64,000 nucleotides of DNA, from positions 310,001 through 374,000 of the forward strand of contig NZ_JBLXCD010000001.1 in NCBI RefSeq assembly GCF_048265165.1, in the 5' to 3' direction. The position numbers were made by a program, and so were the translations under genes. This document shows positions 53,303 through 62,405 of this stretch, piece after piece. A model generated the notes under the pieces. The model saw nothing but the letters and a program-made list of their open reading frames with translations. It searched no databases and had not been told where the DNA came from. How positions within the stretch are numbered: position 1 is the first letter of the stretch; each line of letters begins with the position of its first letter. Source of the DNA: Oceanospirillum sp048265165. GTDB lineage: Bacteria > Pseudomonadota > Gammaproteobacteria > Pseudomonadales > Halomonadaceae.

Positions 53303-54106
53303 CTAGTATTTGTCCGGGACAAAATTGATAGAGTCCAGAGGAGGGCGAACATAACCGGTATCAGCCTGACGCTCAGGAAGCTCAATGGGCTCTGGCGTTA
53401 AATCTTCATATTCAACCAGGCTCAACAAATGACTGATAACATTCAGGCGGGCTCGTTTTTTAACTTCACCATCGACCACATACCAGGGAGCCTCAGGAAT
53501 ATCCGTATGAACGAACATCGCATCTTTCGCTTTTGAATATTCAACCCAGCGTGTACGGGATTGCAGATCCATGGGGCTGAGCTTCCAACGCTTATGGGGA
53601 CGGTTAATGCGATCTTTAAAGCGCCGCTCCTGTTCATCGTCGGAAACAGAAAACCAATATTTAATCAAAGTAATCCCTGAACGAACCAGCATGCGCTCAA
53701 ACTCAGGACAGGAGCGCAGAAACTCCTGATACTCCTCATCAGAGCAAAAACCCATAACTCGCTCAACACCAGCACGGTTGTACCAGCTTCTGTCAAACAG
53801 CACAATCTCACCGGCACTGGGCAAATGCTCAACATAGCGCTGGAAATACCACTGTGTTTTTTCACGTTCTGTCGGGGCCGGAAGTGCTGCAACCCGACAA
53901 ACGCGAGGGTTTAGCGCTTCAGTAATACGCTTAATACTACCACCCTTCCCTGCTGCATCACGGCCTTCAAAAATAACCACCACCTTCATTCCGGTGTGCC
54001 GAACCCATTCCTGTAACTTAACCAGTTCAATCTGCAATCGTTCCAGCTCTTTCTCGTAGAACTTTTTATCCAGTTTTTTAGTGTTACCGACCTTTTCTTC
54101 TGCCAT
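53303..54106 (-). CDS. ppk2: Polyphosphate kinase 2
   Basis: The 267-residue cytoplasmic enzyme uses polyphosphate to phosphorylate nucleotides (or the reverse). Seen: Walker A 'FEGRDAAGKGGSIKRI', lid/Walker B 'EIVLFDRSWYNRAGVERVMG', and 'RPHKRWKLSPMDLQSRTRW', all typical of single-domain PPK2. Subclass (preference for ADP/GDP or AMP) cannot be fixed by eye. A strong ribosome-binding site (GGAGGGAG) precedes the start. No ppk1 or ppx gene is near. Confidence 0.95.
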   Translation of the reverse strand: MAEEKVGNTKKLDKKFYEKELERLQIELVKLQEWVRHTGMKVVVIFEGRDAAGKGGSIKRITEALNPRVCRVAALPAPTEREKTQWYFQRYVEHLPSAGEIVLFDRSWYNRAGVERVMGFCSDEEYQEFLRSCPEFERMLVRSGITLIKYWFSVSDDEQERRFKDRINRPHKRWKLSPMDLQSRTRWVEYSKAKDAMFVHTDIPEAPWYVVDGEVKKRARLNVISHLLSLVEYEDLTPEPIELPERQADTGYVRPPLDSINFVPDKY

Positions 54107-54238
54107 GACTCCCTCCTGATTTGGCTAAAACGCATCTAAACTACTACTTAGGCTCTTTCCTTACTATCTATCACAGATTCTGAAATCTCAATGCTGGTGA
54201 TCACTTTGTTGCACTGATCCATATTTTATTGATCCAGT

Positions 54239-55579
54239 TCAGGATATTGACCGGATTGCCCTGCGAACAGTCCACCAGGACACAACAGCCATTAAAGCAT
54301 TAGCCACAACAGCCCCGCCGAAAATCCCTAACAAACCAAAAATCCAGGCACCTGATGCACAGATAGGAATATAAAATATAAAAAGTCTTAAAATACTGAG
54401 TCGAAGCGCTATCATCGGCCGGTGCAGAGCATTCATAGTTGAGTTGGCTAAAATAATTACCCCCTGAAGCCCAAGCCCCATCGGTACCAGCCAGATAAAC
54501 CAATGCAAATTCCGGGCTAGATCACTTTCTGATTCAGCAAACGCTGACACCAGAGGATCTTGTATTATCAGGAGAGCACCCCAAACCATGCCTTGCCAGA
54601 TCAGCGCAAAGACAAAGCAACCCATCACTCCCCGGTAAACTCGCTCTATTTTTTCAGCCCCTAAATTCTGGCTAACAAAAGGTGGTAGTGTCATTGATAA
54701 AGCGAAAACGACAATCAGGGATATCGCCTCAATACGACTACCGACCCCAAAACTGGCAACAGCATCATTTCCATACTGAGCGACAATCCGGGTAAGGATA
54801 GCCGTACTGACAGGTGTCAGAATGCTGGAAACAATTGCAGGCAAAGCAATTTTCCCAATCACAGACCAACTTTCAATAACCTGAGCGGGTGATGGTCGTT
54901 CAAAACTGAGCAACTGCTTTCGCACCTGCGGTAACAGAAAGATACATACCGTCAGAACCATCCATGAGATCAACGTTGCCAGAGCAGCGCCCTTAACACC
55001 CATAGCCGGTACCGGCCCCCAACCAAAAATAAGCAAAGGGTCCAGTATGCCGTTAAGCAGTGCCGAGCCAATCATAACCAGACCCGGAATCAAGGTGTTT
55101 CCTGATGCTCTCAGTGCACTGCTGATCGCCCGGGGTAAAACCACAAATAAAGTGCCCAGATACCAGATATGCATATAATCCCTGATATAGGGCATCAGAT
55201 CAGGCGTCACACCCAGGAGTAAAAAAAGAGGCTCAAGCGTCAGCCAGCCGATAATGGTCAGCAACAGCGATAAAATGATCGCTAAAAGTGCAGCATCAGT
55301 CGTACGACGCTTAACCAGTTCAAGGGAGTTAGCCCCCAGAAGCCGGCCAACCACAGCAGAAGTACCTATCCCCAAACCAATGGACAAAGAAATCAGAGTA
55401 AAAGTGACGGGGAAAGTAAAGGTAACAGCCGCCAATGCATCCGTCCCCAGCATACCGATAAAATAGGCATCAACCAGATTAAACAGCATTAACGAAACGA
55501 TCCCGCCCATGACAGGGAAGGTCATTCTGAAAAGCAGAGGCGCTATAGGATCACTAACAAGACTTGGTTTAACGCTCAC
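54239..55579 (-). CDS. MATE family efflux transporter
   Basis: The 446-residue inner-membrane protein has twelve hydrophobic segments in two repeats, opening 'APLLFRMTFPVMGGIVSLM', as in the multidrug and toxin extrusion family (NorM/DinF-like), with the second repeat's 'IVSSILTPVSTAILTRIV'. It exports cationic drugs or metabolites using sodium or protons. The GTG start overlaps the end of the CHASE-GGDEF gene by 11 bases, suggesting coupled translation, though its ribosome-binding site is weak (AAGG, eleven bases away) and a later ATG (residue 19) is a fallback. Confidence 0.9.
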   Translation of the reverse strand: MSVKPSLVSDPIAPLLFRMTFPVMGGIVSLMLFNLVDAYFIGMLGTDALAAVTFTFPVTFTLISLSIGLGIGTSAVVGRLLGANSLELVKRRTTDAALLAIILSLLLTIIGWLTLEPLFLLLGVTPDLMPYIRDYMHIWYLGTLFVVLPRAISSALRASGNTLIPGLVMIGSALLNGILDPLLIFGWGPVPAMGVKGAALATLISWMVLTVCIFLLPQVRKQLLSFERPSPAQVIESWSVIGKIALPAIVSSILTPVSTAILTRIVAQYGNDAVASFGVGSRIEAISLIVVFALSMTLPPFVSQNLGAEKIERVYRGVMGCFVFALIWQGMVWGALLIIQDPLVSAFAESESDLARNLHWFIWLVPMGLGLQGVIILANSTMNALHRPMIALRLSILRLFIFYIPICASGAWIFGLLGIFGGAVVANALMAVVSWWTVRRAIRSIS

Positions 55580-57224
55580 GGTTTTGAAAGCCTTGTTGAG
55601 TCGAAGGGTTTTGCTCCAGAAGCTGGGGAGAATCGGTATGCTCTACCTCAAATTCAGCTCTGACAACCTGATTCCGACCATTGGCTTTGGCGCTATATAA
55701 AGCACGATCAGCATGGCGAATCAGCTCAGATACATCAAGAGTTTGGGTAGCATTCACAGTGGCGACGCCCATGCTAACCGTAACGTAAGGTGAAACCTTA
55801 GAAGCCGCATGAGCAATGCGGTGCTGCTCAATCATTTTACGGCACTGCTCAGCCAGAATAACTGCATTCTCATTAGTATCCGGCAGAAGAATCGCAAACT
55901 CTTCGCCGCCATAACGGGCCACCAGATCCATAGGCCGCGACATCATATCTCTTAATGTTTGCGCTACGATATGGATACACTCGTCACCCTCAAGGTGGCC
56001 ATAGTAGTCGTTATAGAGTTTGAAACAGTCGATATCGACCATAATAAGTGTCAAAGGTGTTTTATTGCGTAAAGACCGTTTCCACTCTTTATCCAACACC
56101 TCATCAAAATAACGCCGATTCGCCACTGCCGTCAGAGCATCTGTACGGGATATTTCCTCAAGCTCCTGATTCGATGTCAGCAGTTGATGGGTTTCGTGTC
56201 GAATTTTAGCATTCCTTCTGGCGATGCGTACGAAGCTAAAACAGATCAGCCCCGTCAGGCTCATGCCCAGTACAAAAACCAGATGAGGCAACCAGGTCGC
56301 TTTATTATTGAAATAATAGAAGGTCGGTAAAGCTTCCATAAACCATTGGCGATTACCATTAACATGCATAGGGACTAGGGTCGACCGACTCTTATCAATT
56401 TCGAGCCTGGTTCGATTGACATGGTGGTGCAACAGCATAGGCTCTTGTACACCAGTTTGATCCCAGAGTTTCATATCGATCCCTGCGACACGGATCTGAC
56501 TCAGAGCTTTAGCAAAAGATTCTCTTAAATCAATAACCGTCACGATATATCCGGCCACTTTCCCCGGATAACCACGCAGAGGAATCGACAAGGCAACCTT
56601 CATCATCGATGAGTGGTAATCACCTTGCTTAAGCAAAGAGTCTTTGAGTGCGATACGGCCCGGTGAAAGTGTCAGCCCTCCGCTCAGTTTTGACTGCGTT
56701 AAAAGGCTGTTAACGGGATAGTTATCCGTCAAATCAATTCCCAACGGTATTTTTTGGGAAAGCTCGCCCTGAAAATACACAACAGGACGATGCACGCCTG
56801 AAGCCTTATCGGATCGCACAACCCGGCCGTCAGGCAGCTGTCTTAGTATTTTGAATGAGGTGAGGCTATTGGTCGTTGCGATATCGCGTTCGAAAACACC
56901 CCGCAACCCCGCGCTGATTTCAGGTACCCAATAAATAGCCACAATATCTTTATGCCGGGCACGGGTGTTACTGGCAACAAACTCAAAGTCTTCAAGACGA
57001 GGAATTGCCTGACCAATAAAGAGTGTTCGCAGGGTATAAAGTGTTTCAAGGGATGTGTTCAACTCTCGGCTAAAAACCGCACTCCGATCAGAAACATCTT
57101 TAACAAATCGGTTCCGCAGCTGATCCTGCTCAGAAAAGTGCAGTAGCCAAGCGGCAGCCAACGAGAGCATCAGACCTAAAGTCAAAACTAATAGAGCCCA
57201 GTTACGGGTAACAGTATCTTTCAT
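55569..57224 (-). CDS. CHASE-domain diguanylate cyclase
   Basis: The 551-residue membrane protein has an N-terminal membrane segment (about 10-28), a periplasmic CHASE-like sensor (about 45-250, with 'ASGVHRPVVYFQGEL'), a second membrane segment (about 313-332) and a GGDEF domain (about 355-530). The active site is intact GGEEF (439-443), and the inhibitory I-site RxxD (Arg430 to Asp433) is present, so it should make c-di-GMP with product inhibition. Of the three GGDEF-type proteins in this window it is the one with a full cyclase signature. Its end overlaps the MATE start by 11 bases. The stimulus is unknown; CHASE domains often bind small ligands. Confidence 0.92.
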   Translation of the reverse strand: MKDTVTRNWALLVLTLGLMLSLAAAWLLHFSEQDQLRNRFVKDVSDRSAVFSRELNTSLETLYTLRTLFIGQAIPRLEDFEFVASNTRARHKDIVAIYWVPEISAGLRGVFERDIATTNSLTSFKILRQLPDGRVVRSDKASGVHRPVVYFQGELSQKIPLGIDLTDNYPVNSLLTQSKLSGGLTLSPGRIALKDSLLKQGDYHSSMMKVALSIPLRGYPGKVAGYIVTVIDLRESFAKALSQIRVAGIDMKLWDQTGVQEPMLLHHHVNRTRLEIDKSRSTLVPMHVNGNRQWFMEALPTFYYFNNKATWLPHLVFVLGMSLTGLICFSFVRIARRNAKIRHETHQLLTSNQELEEISRTDALTAVANRRYFDEVLDKEWKRSLRNKTPLTLIMVDIDCFKLYNDYYGHLEGDECIHIVAQTLRDMMSRPMDLVARYGGEEFAILLPDTNENAVILAEQCRKMIEQHRIAHAASKVSPYVTVSMGVATVNATQTLDVSELIRHADRALYSAKANGRNQVVRAEFEVEHTDSPQLLEQNPSTQQGFQNRER

Positions 57225-57379
57225 TTAACGACCAGTGACAGATGTCAATCACCCGAAGGATCGGGGCTCGATCAAAAAGCGTGAATTATCACAAATCCAC
57301 GCTATAAAAAGAATCTCTATTTTGTTTTTGTATCCAAAAAAGCCGAATTAAATTCTCAAAACAGCTGACTTATTCAAAT

Positions 57380-58180
57380 CTATTGACCGCTAAAGCTTGG
57401 TGCCCGCTTCTCTAGCATAGCCGCGACAGCTTCACTATGGTCAGACGTATGATGTGCCAGTGACTGCATCGATGCCGACAACTCCAGTAAAGTTTCAAGA
57501 GACACCTTCTGTCCCTCTTTCAGCAGTTTCTTCGTCATACGTAATGATCTCGGCGGGTTAACAGCAATTCGGGCGGCCAGTGCTTCTGCTGCCGGAATTA
57601 GCGCCTCGGGCTCAGTTACCTCAGAGACCATCCCCCAGCTCAGGGCCGTTTCTGCATCAACAGCCTCTCCAGTAAACGCCATTTCACAGGCACGGGACAT
57701 ACCGATGGCACGAGGAAGGAACCAGGCGCCACCATCACCCGGAATAATGCCAATTTTGGCAAAGCTCTCTGCAAACTTTGCCTTAGTTGAAGCGATACGC
57801 ATATCGCACATCATTGCCAGATCACAACCGGCACCGATGGCAGGGCCATTTACCGCAGCGATTAACGGCACCTCTAAATTATGCATCGCCAGTGGAATGC
57901 GCTGAATCCCACGGCGATACCCTTCTCGCAATTCCACAGGACTGCCACCGAACATACCTTGTTTCTCGTGCATATCCTTAACATTACCACCAGAGGAAAA
58001 AGCTTTACCGGCCCCGGTCAGAATCACCACAGAAACGCTGTCATCACGATTAATTTTAAGCGCTGCCTGCTCAAAAGCATCAATCATTTCATCGGATGAG
58101 ATAGCATTTCTCGTTGCATCCTGGTTCATGGTCAGAGTAACAATCGCACCCACTTGGGTGTACAGCAAGGCTTCACTCAT
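57380..58180 (-). CDS. Crotonase-superfamily protein (enoyl-CoA hydratase/isomerase-like)
   Basis: The 266-residue protein has the crotonase CoA-binding and oxyanion motifs 'GKAFSSGGNVKDM' and 'NGPAIGAGCDLAMMCDMRIA'. Compared with classical enoyl-CoA hydratase, the two catalytic Glu positions appear as Asp120 (in AGCD) and Phe140 (in 'FAESFAKIG'), so a standard hydratase reaction is doubtful; isomerase or another crotonase reaction is more likely. GAGGAG eight bases before the ATG at 58180 favours this start over the GTG three codons earlier. The gene precedes no beta-oxidation operon here and lies just past the terminator of the ABC transporter operon. Confidence 0.85.
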   Translation of the reverse strand: MSEALLYTQVGAIVTLTMNQDATRNAISSDEMIDAFEQAALKINRDDSVSVVILTGAGKAFSSGGNVKDMHEKQGMFGGSPVELREGYRRGIQRIPLAMHNLEVPLIAAVNGPAIGAGCDLAMMCDMRIASTKAKFAESFAKIGIIPGDGGAWFLPRAIGMSRACEMAFTGEAVDAETALSWGMVSEVTEPEALIPAAEALAARIAVNPPRSLRMTKKLLKEGQKVSLETLLELSASMQSLAHHTSDHSEAVAAMLEKRAPSFSGQ

Positions 58181-58221
58181 AAACAACACTCCTCAAATAG
58201 CAAAACAGCCATAGTGCCAAC

Positions 58222-58252
58222 AAAAAAAGCCTGTACAAAGGGTACAGGCTTA
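58222..58252 (-). terminator. Intrinsic terminator of branched-chain-type ABC operon
   Basis: AAGCCTGTAC pairs with GTACAGGCTT around a five-base loop, with a seven-T run on the minus strand. It lies 42 bases after the livM stop. Confidence 0.9.
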
Positions 58253-58293
58253 CAGGCACATTAGTTGTTGTGCAATACGAAAAACAATGGGAC

Positions 58294-59262
58294 TTAGTTA
58301 AAATTCTTTTTCATAAATTTCTGAATCTCGCCGACAATACCACTACGGAACAAGAGCACACAGATCACAAAAATCAGACCCAGAATAACCGGCACCCAAG
58401 ATGCCAGAGGGCCTTGAGACAGATAGTTCTGCAGCGTTACAACTGTCGCAGCACCTACAATAGGGCCAAAAATGGTACCCACACCACCCAGCAAAGTCAT
58501 CAGAATCACTTCACCAGACATATGCCAGTGCGCGTCAGTCAAAGAGGCCAACTGGAAAACCAGACTCTTCGTAGAGCCCGCCAGACCAGCCAGAGCAGCT
58601 GAGATCACAAAAGCAACCAATTTGAATTTGTCGACATCATAGCCCAAGGAAACAGCACGGGGCTCATTCTCACGAATCGCTTTCAGGATCTGACCAAAAG
58701 GAGAGTGAATTGTCCGATAGATCACGGCAAAACCAATCACAAAGACCGCCAGTACAAAGTAGTACATAGGCAGATTGCCTTCCAGGCTAAACAGGCCAAA
58801 TAAATGACCCCGCGGAATACCCTGCAAGCCGTTTTCGCCACCGGTAAAAGGAGCCTGAACGTAAAGGAAAAAGACCAGCTGCGACAAAGCCAGCGTAATC
58901 ATCGCAAAGTAAATCCCCTGACGACGGATCGCTAGTTTACCAAAGATAAAGCCCATTCCTGCAGAACAAAGCGTACCGACCAGAACACCTAACTCCGGCG
59001 TTAGCCCCCACTGCATAATGGTATGACCGGTAATATAACCCCCGGTTGCCAGGAAGGCCGCATGGCCAAACGAAAGTAATCCCCCGTAACCCAGCATCAG
59101 ATTGAAGGCGCAGGCAAAAAGTGCAAAGCACAGCAGCTTCATCAGGAAAACCGGGTAAATAGCAAAGGGCGCTACCAGACCCACCAGCAGAAGAATCAGA
59201 AAAGCAATTTTAGTTTTATTCATGGTTTTGTTCACCGTGCTGTTCAGTACCTGAGTCGTCAT
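58294..59262 (-). CDS. livM: Branched-chain-amino-acid-type ABC permease LivM
   Basis: The 322-residue inner-membrane permease belongs to the LivM/BPD_transp_2 family, with about nine hydrophobic segments and the family's 'LMLGYGGLLSFGHAAFLATG' and 'IRENEPRAVSLGYDV'. It forms the translocation pore with LivH. AGGAGG, seven bases before the start, overlaps the last codons of livH; the stop-to-start gap is three bases. It is the final gene of a five-gene operon in the order ATPase, ATPase, binding protein, permease, permease. The symbol is by homology only; substrates of this superfamily include leucine/isoleucine/valine, urea and aromatic compounds. Confidence 0.88.
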   Translation of the reverse strand: MTTQVLNSTVNKTMNKTKIAFLILLLVGLVAPFAIYPVFLMKLLCFALFACAFNLMLGYGGLLSFGHAAFLATGGYITGHTIMQWGLTPELGVLVGTLCSAGMGFIFGKLAIRRQGIYFAMITLALSQLVFFLYVQAPFTGGENGLQGIPRGHLFGLFSLEGNLPMYYFVLAVFVIGFAVIYRTIHSPFGQILKAIRENEPRAVSLGYDVDKFKLVAFVISAALAGLAGSTKSLVFQLASLTDAHWHMSGEVILMTLLGGVGTIFGPIVGAATVVTLQNYLSQGPLASWVPVILGLIFVICVLLFRSGIVGEIQKFMKKNFN

Positions 59263-59265
59263 AAT

Positions 59266-60153
59266 TTATGCCTCCTTACCAAACAGTCCCGCCGGACGAA
59301 TAAGCAGTACAATGATCATGACCAGGAAAATCACAGTCGTTGATGCTTCCGGATAGAAAACCTTAGTCAGACCTTCAATTAACCCCATCAAAAGGCCTGT
59401 CACAATGGCACCAAAGATAGAGCCCATGCCGCCAATCACTACCACAGCAAATACGACGATCAGAAGATTTGAACCCATAACCGGACTGACCGAGTAAATA
59501 GGCGCAGCCAGCACACCGGCAAAAGCAGCCAGAGCTACACCGTAGCCATAAGTCAGTGTAATCAGCAGTGGCACATTGATACCAAAGGCCTGCAGTAGTT
59601 GAGGGTTCTCAGTACCAGCCCGCAGATATGCACCCAGTTTAGTACGTTCGATCATGTACCAGGTGCCAAAACAGATAATCAGGGATGCGACAATAATCCA
59701 GGCACGGTACGTTGGCAGGAACATAAAGCCCAGATTGTTACCACCCTGCAAAAGTTCCGGTGCTGAGAACGGCTGGCCGGATACTCCGAAGAAATGAATA
59801 AATGAACCTTCAATAATCAATGCAAGGCCAAAGGTGAGCAGTAAACCGTACAGATGATCCTCTTTGTAGAGGCGGCGCAACATGGTTTTTTCAATCGCAA
59901 TACCGATAGCAGCAACCACCAGAGGCGCGAGAATCAGTGAGACCCAATAGTTAACACCCAGAAACTTAAGACCCAACCACGCGACAAATGCACCCAGCAT
60001 ATACTGTGCGCCATGTGCGAAGTTAATGATATTTAACAAACCGAAAATAATAGCCAGACCCAGGCTCAGCAGCGCATAAAACGACCCGTTAATCAGACCG
60101 ATCAGTAACTGTCCAAATAAAACCTGTGGCGGAAAACCCAGTAACTCTGCCAT
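59266..60153 (-). CDS. livH: Branched-chain-amino-acid-type ABC permease LivH
   Basis: The 295-residue inner-membrane permease is the LivH partner of LivM. Seen: 'FGQLLIGLINGSFYALLSLG' opening, 'IINFAHGAQYMLGAFVAW' and 'GIEKTMLRRLYKEDHLYGLLL'-like regions, and 'VVIGGMGSIFGAIVTGLLMG' typical of the family. AAAGGG precedes the start by seven bases. A stem-loop lies between the binding protein gene and this one, so permeases are probably made at a lower level than the binding protein. Confidence 0.9.
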   Translation of the reverse strand: MAELLGFPPQVLFGQLLIGLINGSFYALLSLGLAIIFGLLNIINFAHGAQYMLGAFVAWLGLKFLGVNYWVSLILAPLVVAAIGIAIEKTMLRRLYKEDHLYGLLLTFGLALIIEGSFIHFFGVSGQPFSAPELLQGGNNLGFMFLPTYRAWIIVASLIICFGTWYMIERTKLGAYLRAGTENPQLLQAFGINVPLLITLTYGYGVALAAFAGVLAAPIYSVSPVMGSNLLIVVFAVVVIGGMGSIFGAIVTGLLMGLIEGLTKVFYPEASTTVIFLVMIIVLLIRPAGLFGKEA

Positions 60154-60286
60154 AACAAAACCCTTTAACGCTCTTGAAAAGGCGCCACCTTAAAACACAG
60201 GTGTCGTTATTCTTATTGTTCAATAAAACCGGAAAACAGATAACCCGGTGAAGCTTTTAATACCCAAACAGATGAACGTTTGAGCA

Positions 60287-60309
60287 TACCGGGCTGAAGC
60301 AGCCCGGCA
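60287..60309 (-). other. Stem-loop between binding-protein gene and livH
   Basis: CCGGGCT (60289-60295) pairs with AGCCCGG (60301-60307) around GAAGC, and flanking bases extend it with a wobble pair. It lies about 18 bases after the binding-protein stop. No U tract follows. Structures placed here commonly stabilise the upstream message in binding-protein operons. Confidence 0.6.
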
Positions 60310-60327
60310 TCCGGATGTCAGACAGAA

Positions 60328-61545
60328 TTAACGGCCGGCAACCAGTTTGCATTTAGATTCTGACAGTGGACGGAAAGCCTTGTCAGCAGGGATAGTCCGG
60401 AGAATTTTATACAGATCCCATTCACCAGTAGACTCAGAAGGTTTTTTAACTTCAGCCAGATACATATCATGAATCATGCGGCCATCTTCACGAATGCGAC
60501 CATTCTGAGCGAAGAAGTCATTGATCGGAGTTTCACGCATCTGAGCCATCACATCGCTGGCCTTATCGCTATTATTAGCTTTGACCGCATCAAGATAATG
60601 CGTTACAGATGAGTAAATACCCGCCTGAACCATCGTCGGCATCTTACCGGTACGGTCAAAGTAGCGTTTAGACCATGCACGAGTTTCTGCAGTACGATCC
60701 CAGTAATAACCTGTGGTCAACTGAAGGCCCTGAGTCGTTTCCAAACCCAGACTGTGGACATCATTCAGGAAGATCAGCAAACCAGCAATTTTCTGGCCGG
60801 CCTGAACCATGCCGAACTCTTTGGCTGTTTTCAGAGAGTTCGTTGTATCTGCCCCAGCGTTTGCCAGACCAACAATTTTGGCCCCGGAAGCCTGTGCCTG
60901 AAGAATAAAGGAAGAGAAATCATTAGTAGCCAGAGGGTGACGAACACCACCAACAATCTTACCACCACTTTCTTTAACCACCTCTGTCACATCAGCTTCC
61001 ATCGCATGACCAAATGCATAGTCAGCCGTCAGGAAGAACCAGCTATCACCGCCTTCTTTTACAACCGCTTCACCCGTACCATGAGCCAGGGCATAAGTGT
61101 CATAGACATAGTGGACAGAGTTCGGAGTACAGAACTGATTGGTAATGGAAGATGATGCAGAACCGGATACTAGGGATACCTTATCTTTCGATTCTACAAC
61201 TTTGTTCACTGCGATGGTTACAGCAGATGACACCATACCAGCAACCATATCGACATTATTGACATCGATCCACTGGCGAACTTTGTTAGCGCCAATATCA
61301 GGTTTATTCTGATCATCGGCACTGACGATAGTAATCTTTTTACCGTTTACTTTACCGCCAAAATCCTCAATCGCCATTTTCGCCGCTTCCAGACCACCTG
61401 GGCCAGCAAGCGCCGAATAGGTACCGGACATATCTGCCAGGTAACCGATACGGACTTCGTTATCGGAGATATCTGCATGGGCTGCTGTAGAAGCTGCCAT
61501 TGCCGATACAATTGCGCTGCACATCAGTTTTTTCAGCATTTTCAT
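60328..61545 (-). CDS. ABC transporter substrate-binding protein, Leu/Ile/Val type
   Basis: The 405-residue exported protein has a signal peptide ('MKMLKKLMCSAIVSAMAAST', cleavage near 'AHAD') and the two-lobed Peripla_BP_6 fold: 'EVRIGYLADMSGTYSALAGP', 'VDMVAGMVSSAVTIAVNKVV', 'GDSWFFLTADYAFGHAMEAD'. It delivers a small carboxylated or amino-acid-like solute to LivH/LivM. The ATG at 61545 is chosen because GGAG lies six bases upstream; the frame is open four codons further. It sits in the middle of the operon. The lobes resemble the ABC family often linked to acyl-CoA catabolism, and propionyl-CoA synthetase is next door, but the ligand is not shown. Confidence 0.88.
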   Translation of the reverse strand: MKMLKKLMCSAIVSAMAASTAAHADISDNEVRIGYLADMSGTYSALAGPGGLEAAKMAIEDFGGKVNGKKITIVSADDQNKPDIGANKVRQWIDVNNVDMVAGMVSSAVTIAVNKVVESKDKVSLVSGSASSSITNQFCTPNSVHYVYDTYALAHGTGEAVVKEGGDSWFFLTADYAFGHAMEADVTEVVKESGGKIVGGVRHPLATNDFSSFILQAQASGAKIVGLANAGADTTNSLKTAKEFGMVQAGQKIAGLLIFLNDVHSLGLETTQGLQLTTGYYWDRTAETRAWSKRYFDRTGKMPTMVQAGIYSSVTHYLDAVKANNSDKASDVMAQMRETPINDFFAQNGRIREDGRMIHDMYLAEVKKPSESTGEWDLYKILRTIPADKAFRPLSESKCKLVAGR

Positions 61546-61682
61546 AGTCCACTCCATCGCTTTCGCGTTGTTATTTTTGTTGTGGTTTTAGGGTCGGTTA
61601 TTGCGTTTTTTACTGCAAAACCTGGTTAGGCACTTGTTATTCTTATTTGCCAGCTGTCCGGTATTGATACCCGGATCAGTTG

Positions 61683-62405
61683 TTAAACACCCAAATAGGT
61701 GTTCAGCAAATCCATTTTCTCTTCTAATTCGTTACTGGCAATCTCTTCAACGATGGAGCCATGCTCCATCAGATAGTGACGATCCGCCAGGGGTGCTGCA
61801 AAACGGAAGTTTTGCTCAACCAATACGATCGTTAAACCCTTGTCTTTCAGTTTAAGCAGCACTTCACCCAAGGTCTGAACAATAACGGGTGCCAGACCTT
61901 CAGTTATTTCATCCAATAACAATAAATTAGCACCGGTACGCAGAATACGAGCCATGGCCAACATCTGCTGTTCACCACCAGACAGGCGCGTTCCCTGACT
62001 CATACGGCGCTCGTAGAGATTAGGGAACATCTCATAGATATCATCCAGAGACATTCCGCCACTACGTACCGTCGGTGGCAGCATCAGATTCTCTTCAACG
62101 TTAAGGCTGGCAAAAATACCGCGCTCCTCAGGGCAGAAACCAACCCCTAAGTGAGGGATCTGATGCGCTGGCATACCAACGGTTTCATTACCGTTGACCA
62201 TAATCGACCCCGTACGCTTACCGACCATATTCATAATCGATTTCAGCGTGGTGGAGCGCCCTGAGCCATTACGCCCAAGCAAGGTCACCAATTCTCCGCG
62301 ATTCACCTTCATATCGATGCCGTGAAGAATATGAGACTCACCATAAAAGGCGTGCAGATCAGCAATACGCAGCTGCTCAATATCTTTTTTCGTATCTGAA
62401 CTCAT
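61683..62405 (-). CDS. livF: LivF-type ABC ATPase with Arg in Walker A
   Basis: The 240-residue ATPase subunit has the family pattern 'ADLHAFYGESHILHGIDM', signature 'RLSGGEQQMLAMARIL' and Walker B 'LLLLDEITEGLAPVI'. The Walker A reads GRNGSGRSTT, so the usually essential Lys is Arg50; the codon CGC is clear. The start overlaps the stop of livG by four bases (ATGA). I believe Arg variants exist in some LivF-like subunits, with the other ATPase supplying the catalytic site, but cannot check this. Paired with LivG, which has a normal Walker A. Confidence 0.9.
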   Translation of the reverse strand: MSSDTKKDIEQLRIADLHAFYGESHILHGIDMKVNRGELVTLLGRNGSGRSTTLKSIMNMVGKRTGSIMVNGNETVGMPAHQIPHLGVGFCPEERGIFASLNVEENLMLPPTVRSGGMSLDDIYEMFPNLYERRMSQGTRLSGGEQQMLAMARILRTGANLLLLDEITEGLAPVIVQTLGEVLLKLKDKGLTIVLVEQNFRFAAPLADRHYLMEHGSIVEEIASNELEEKMDLLNTYLGV

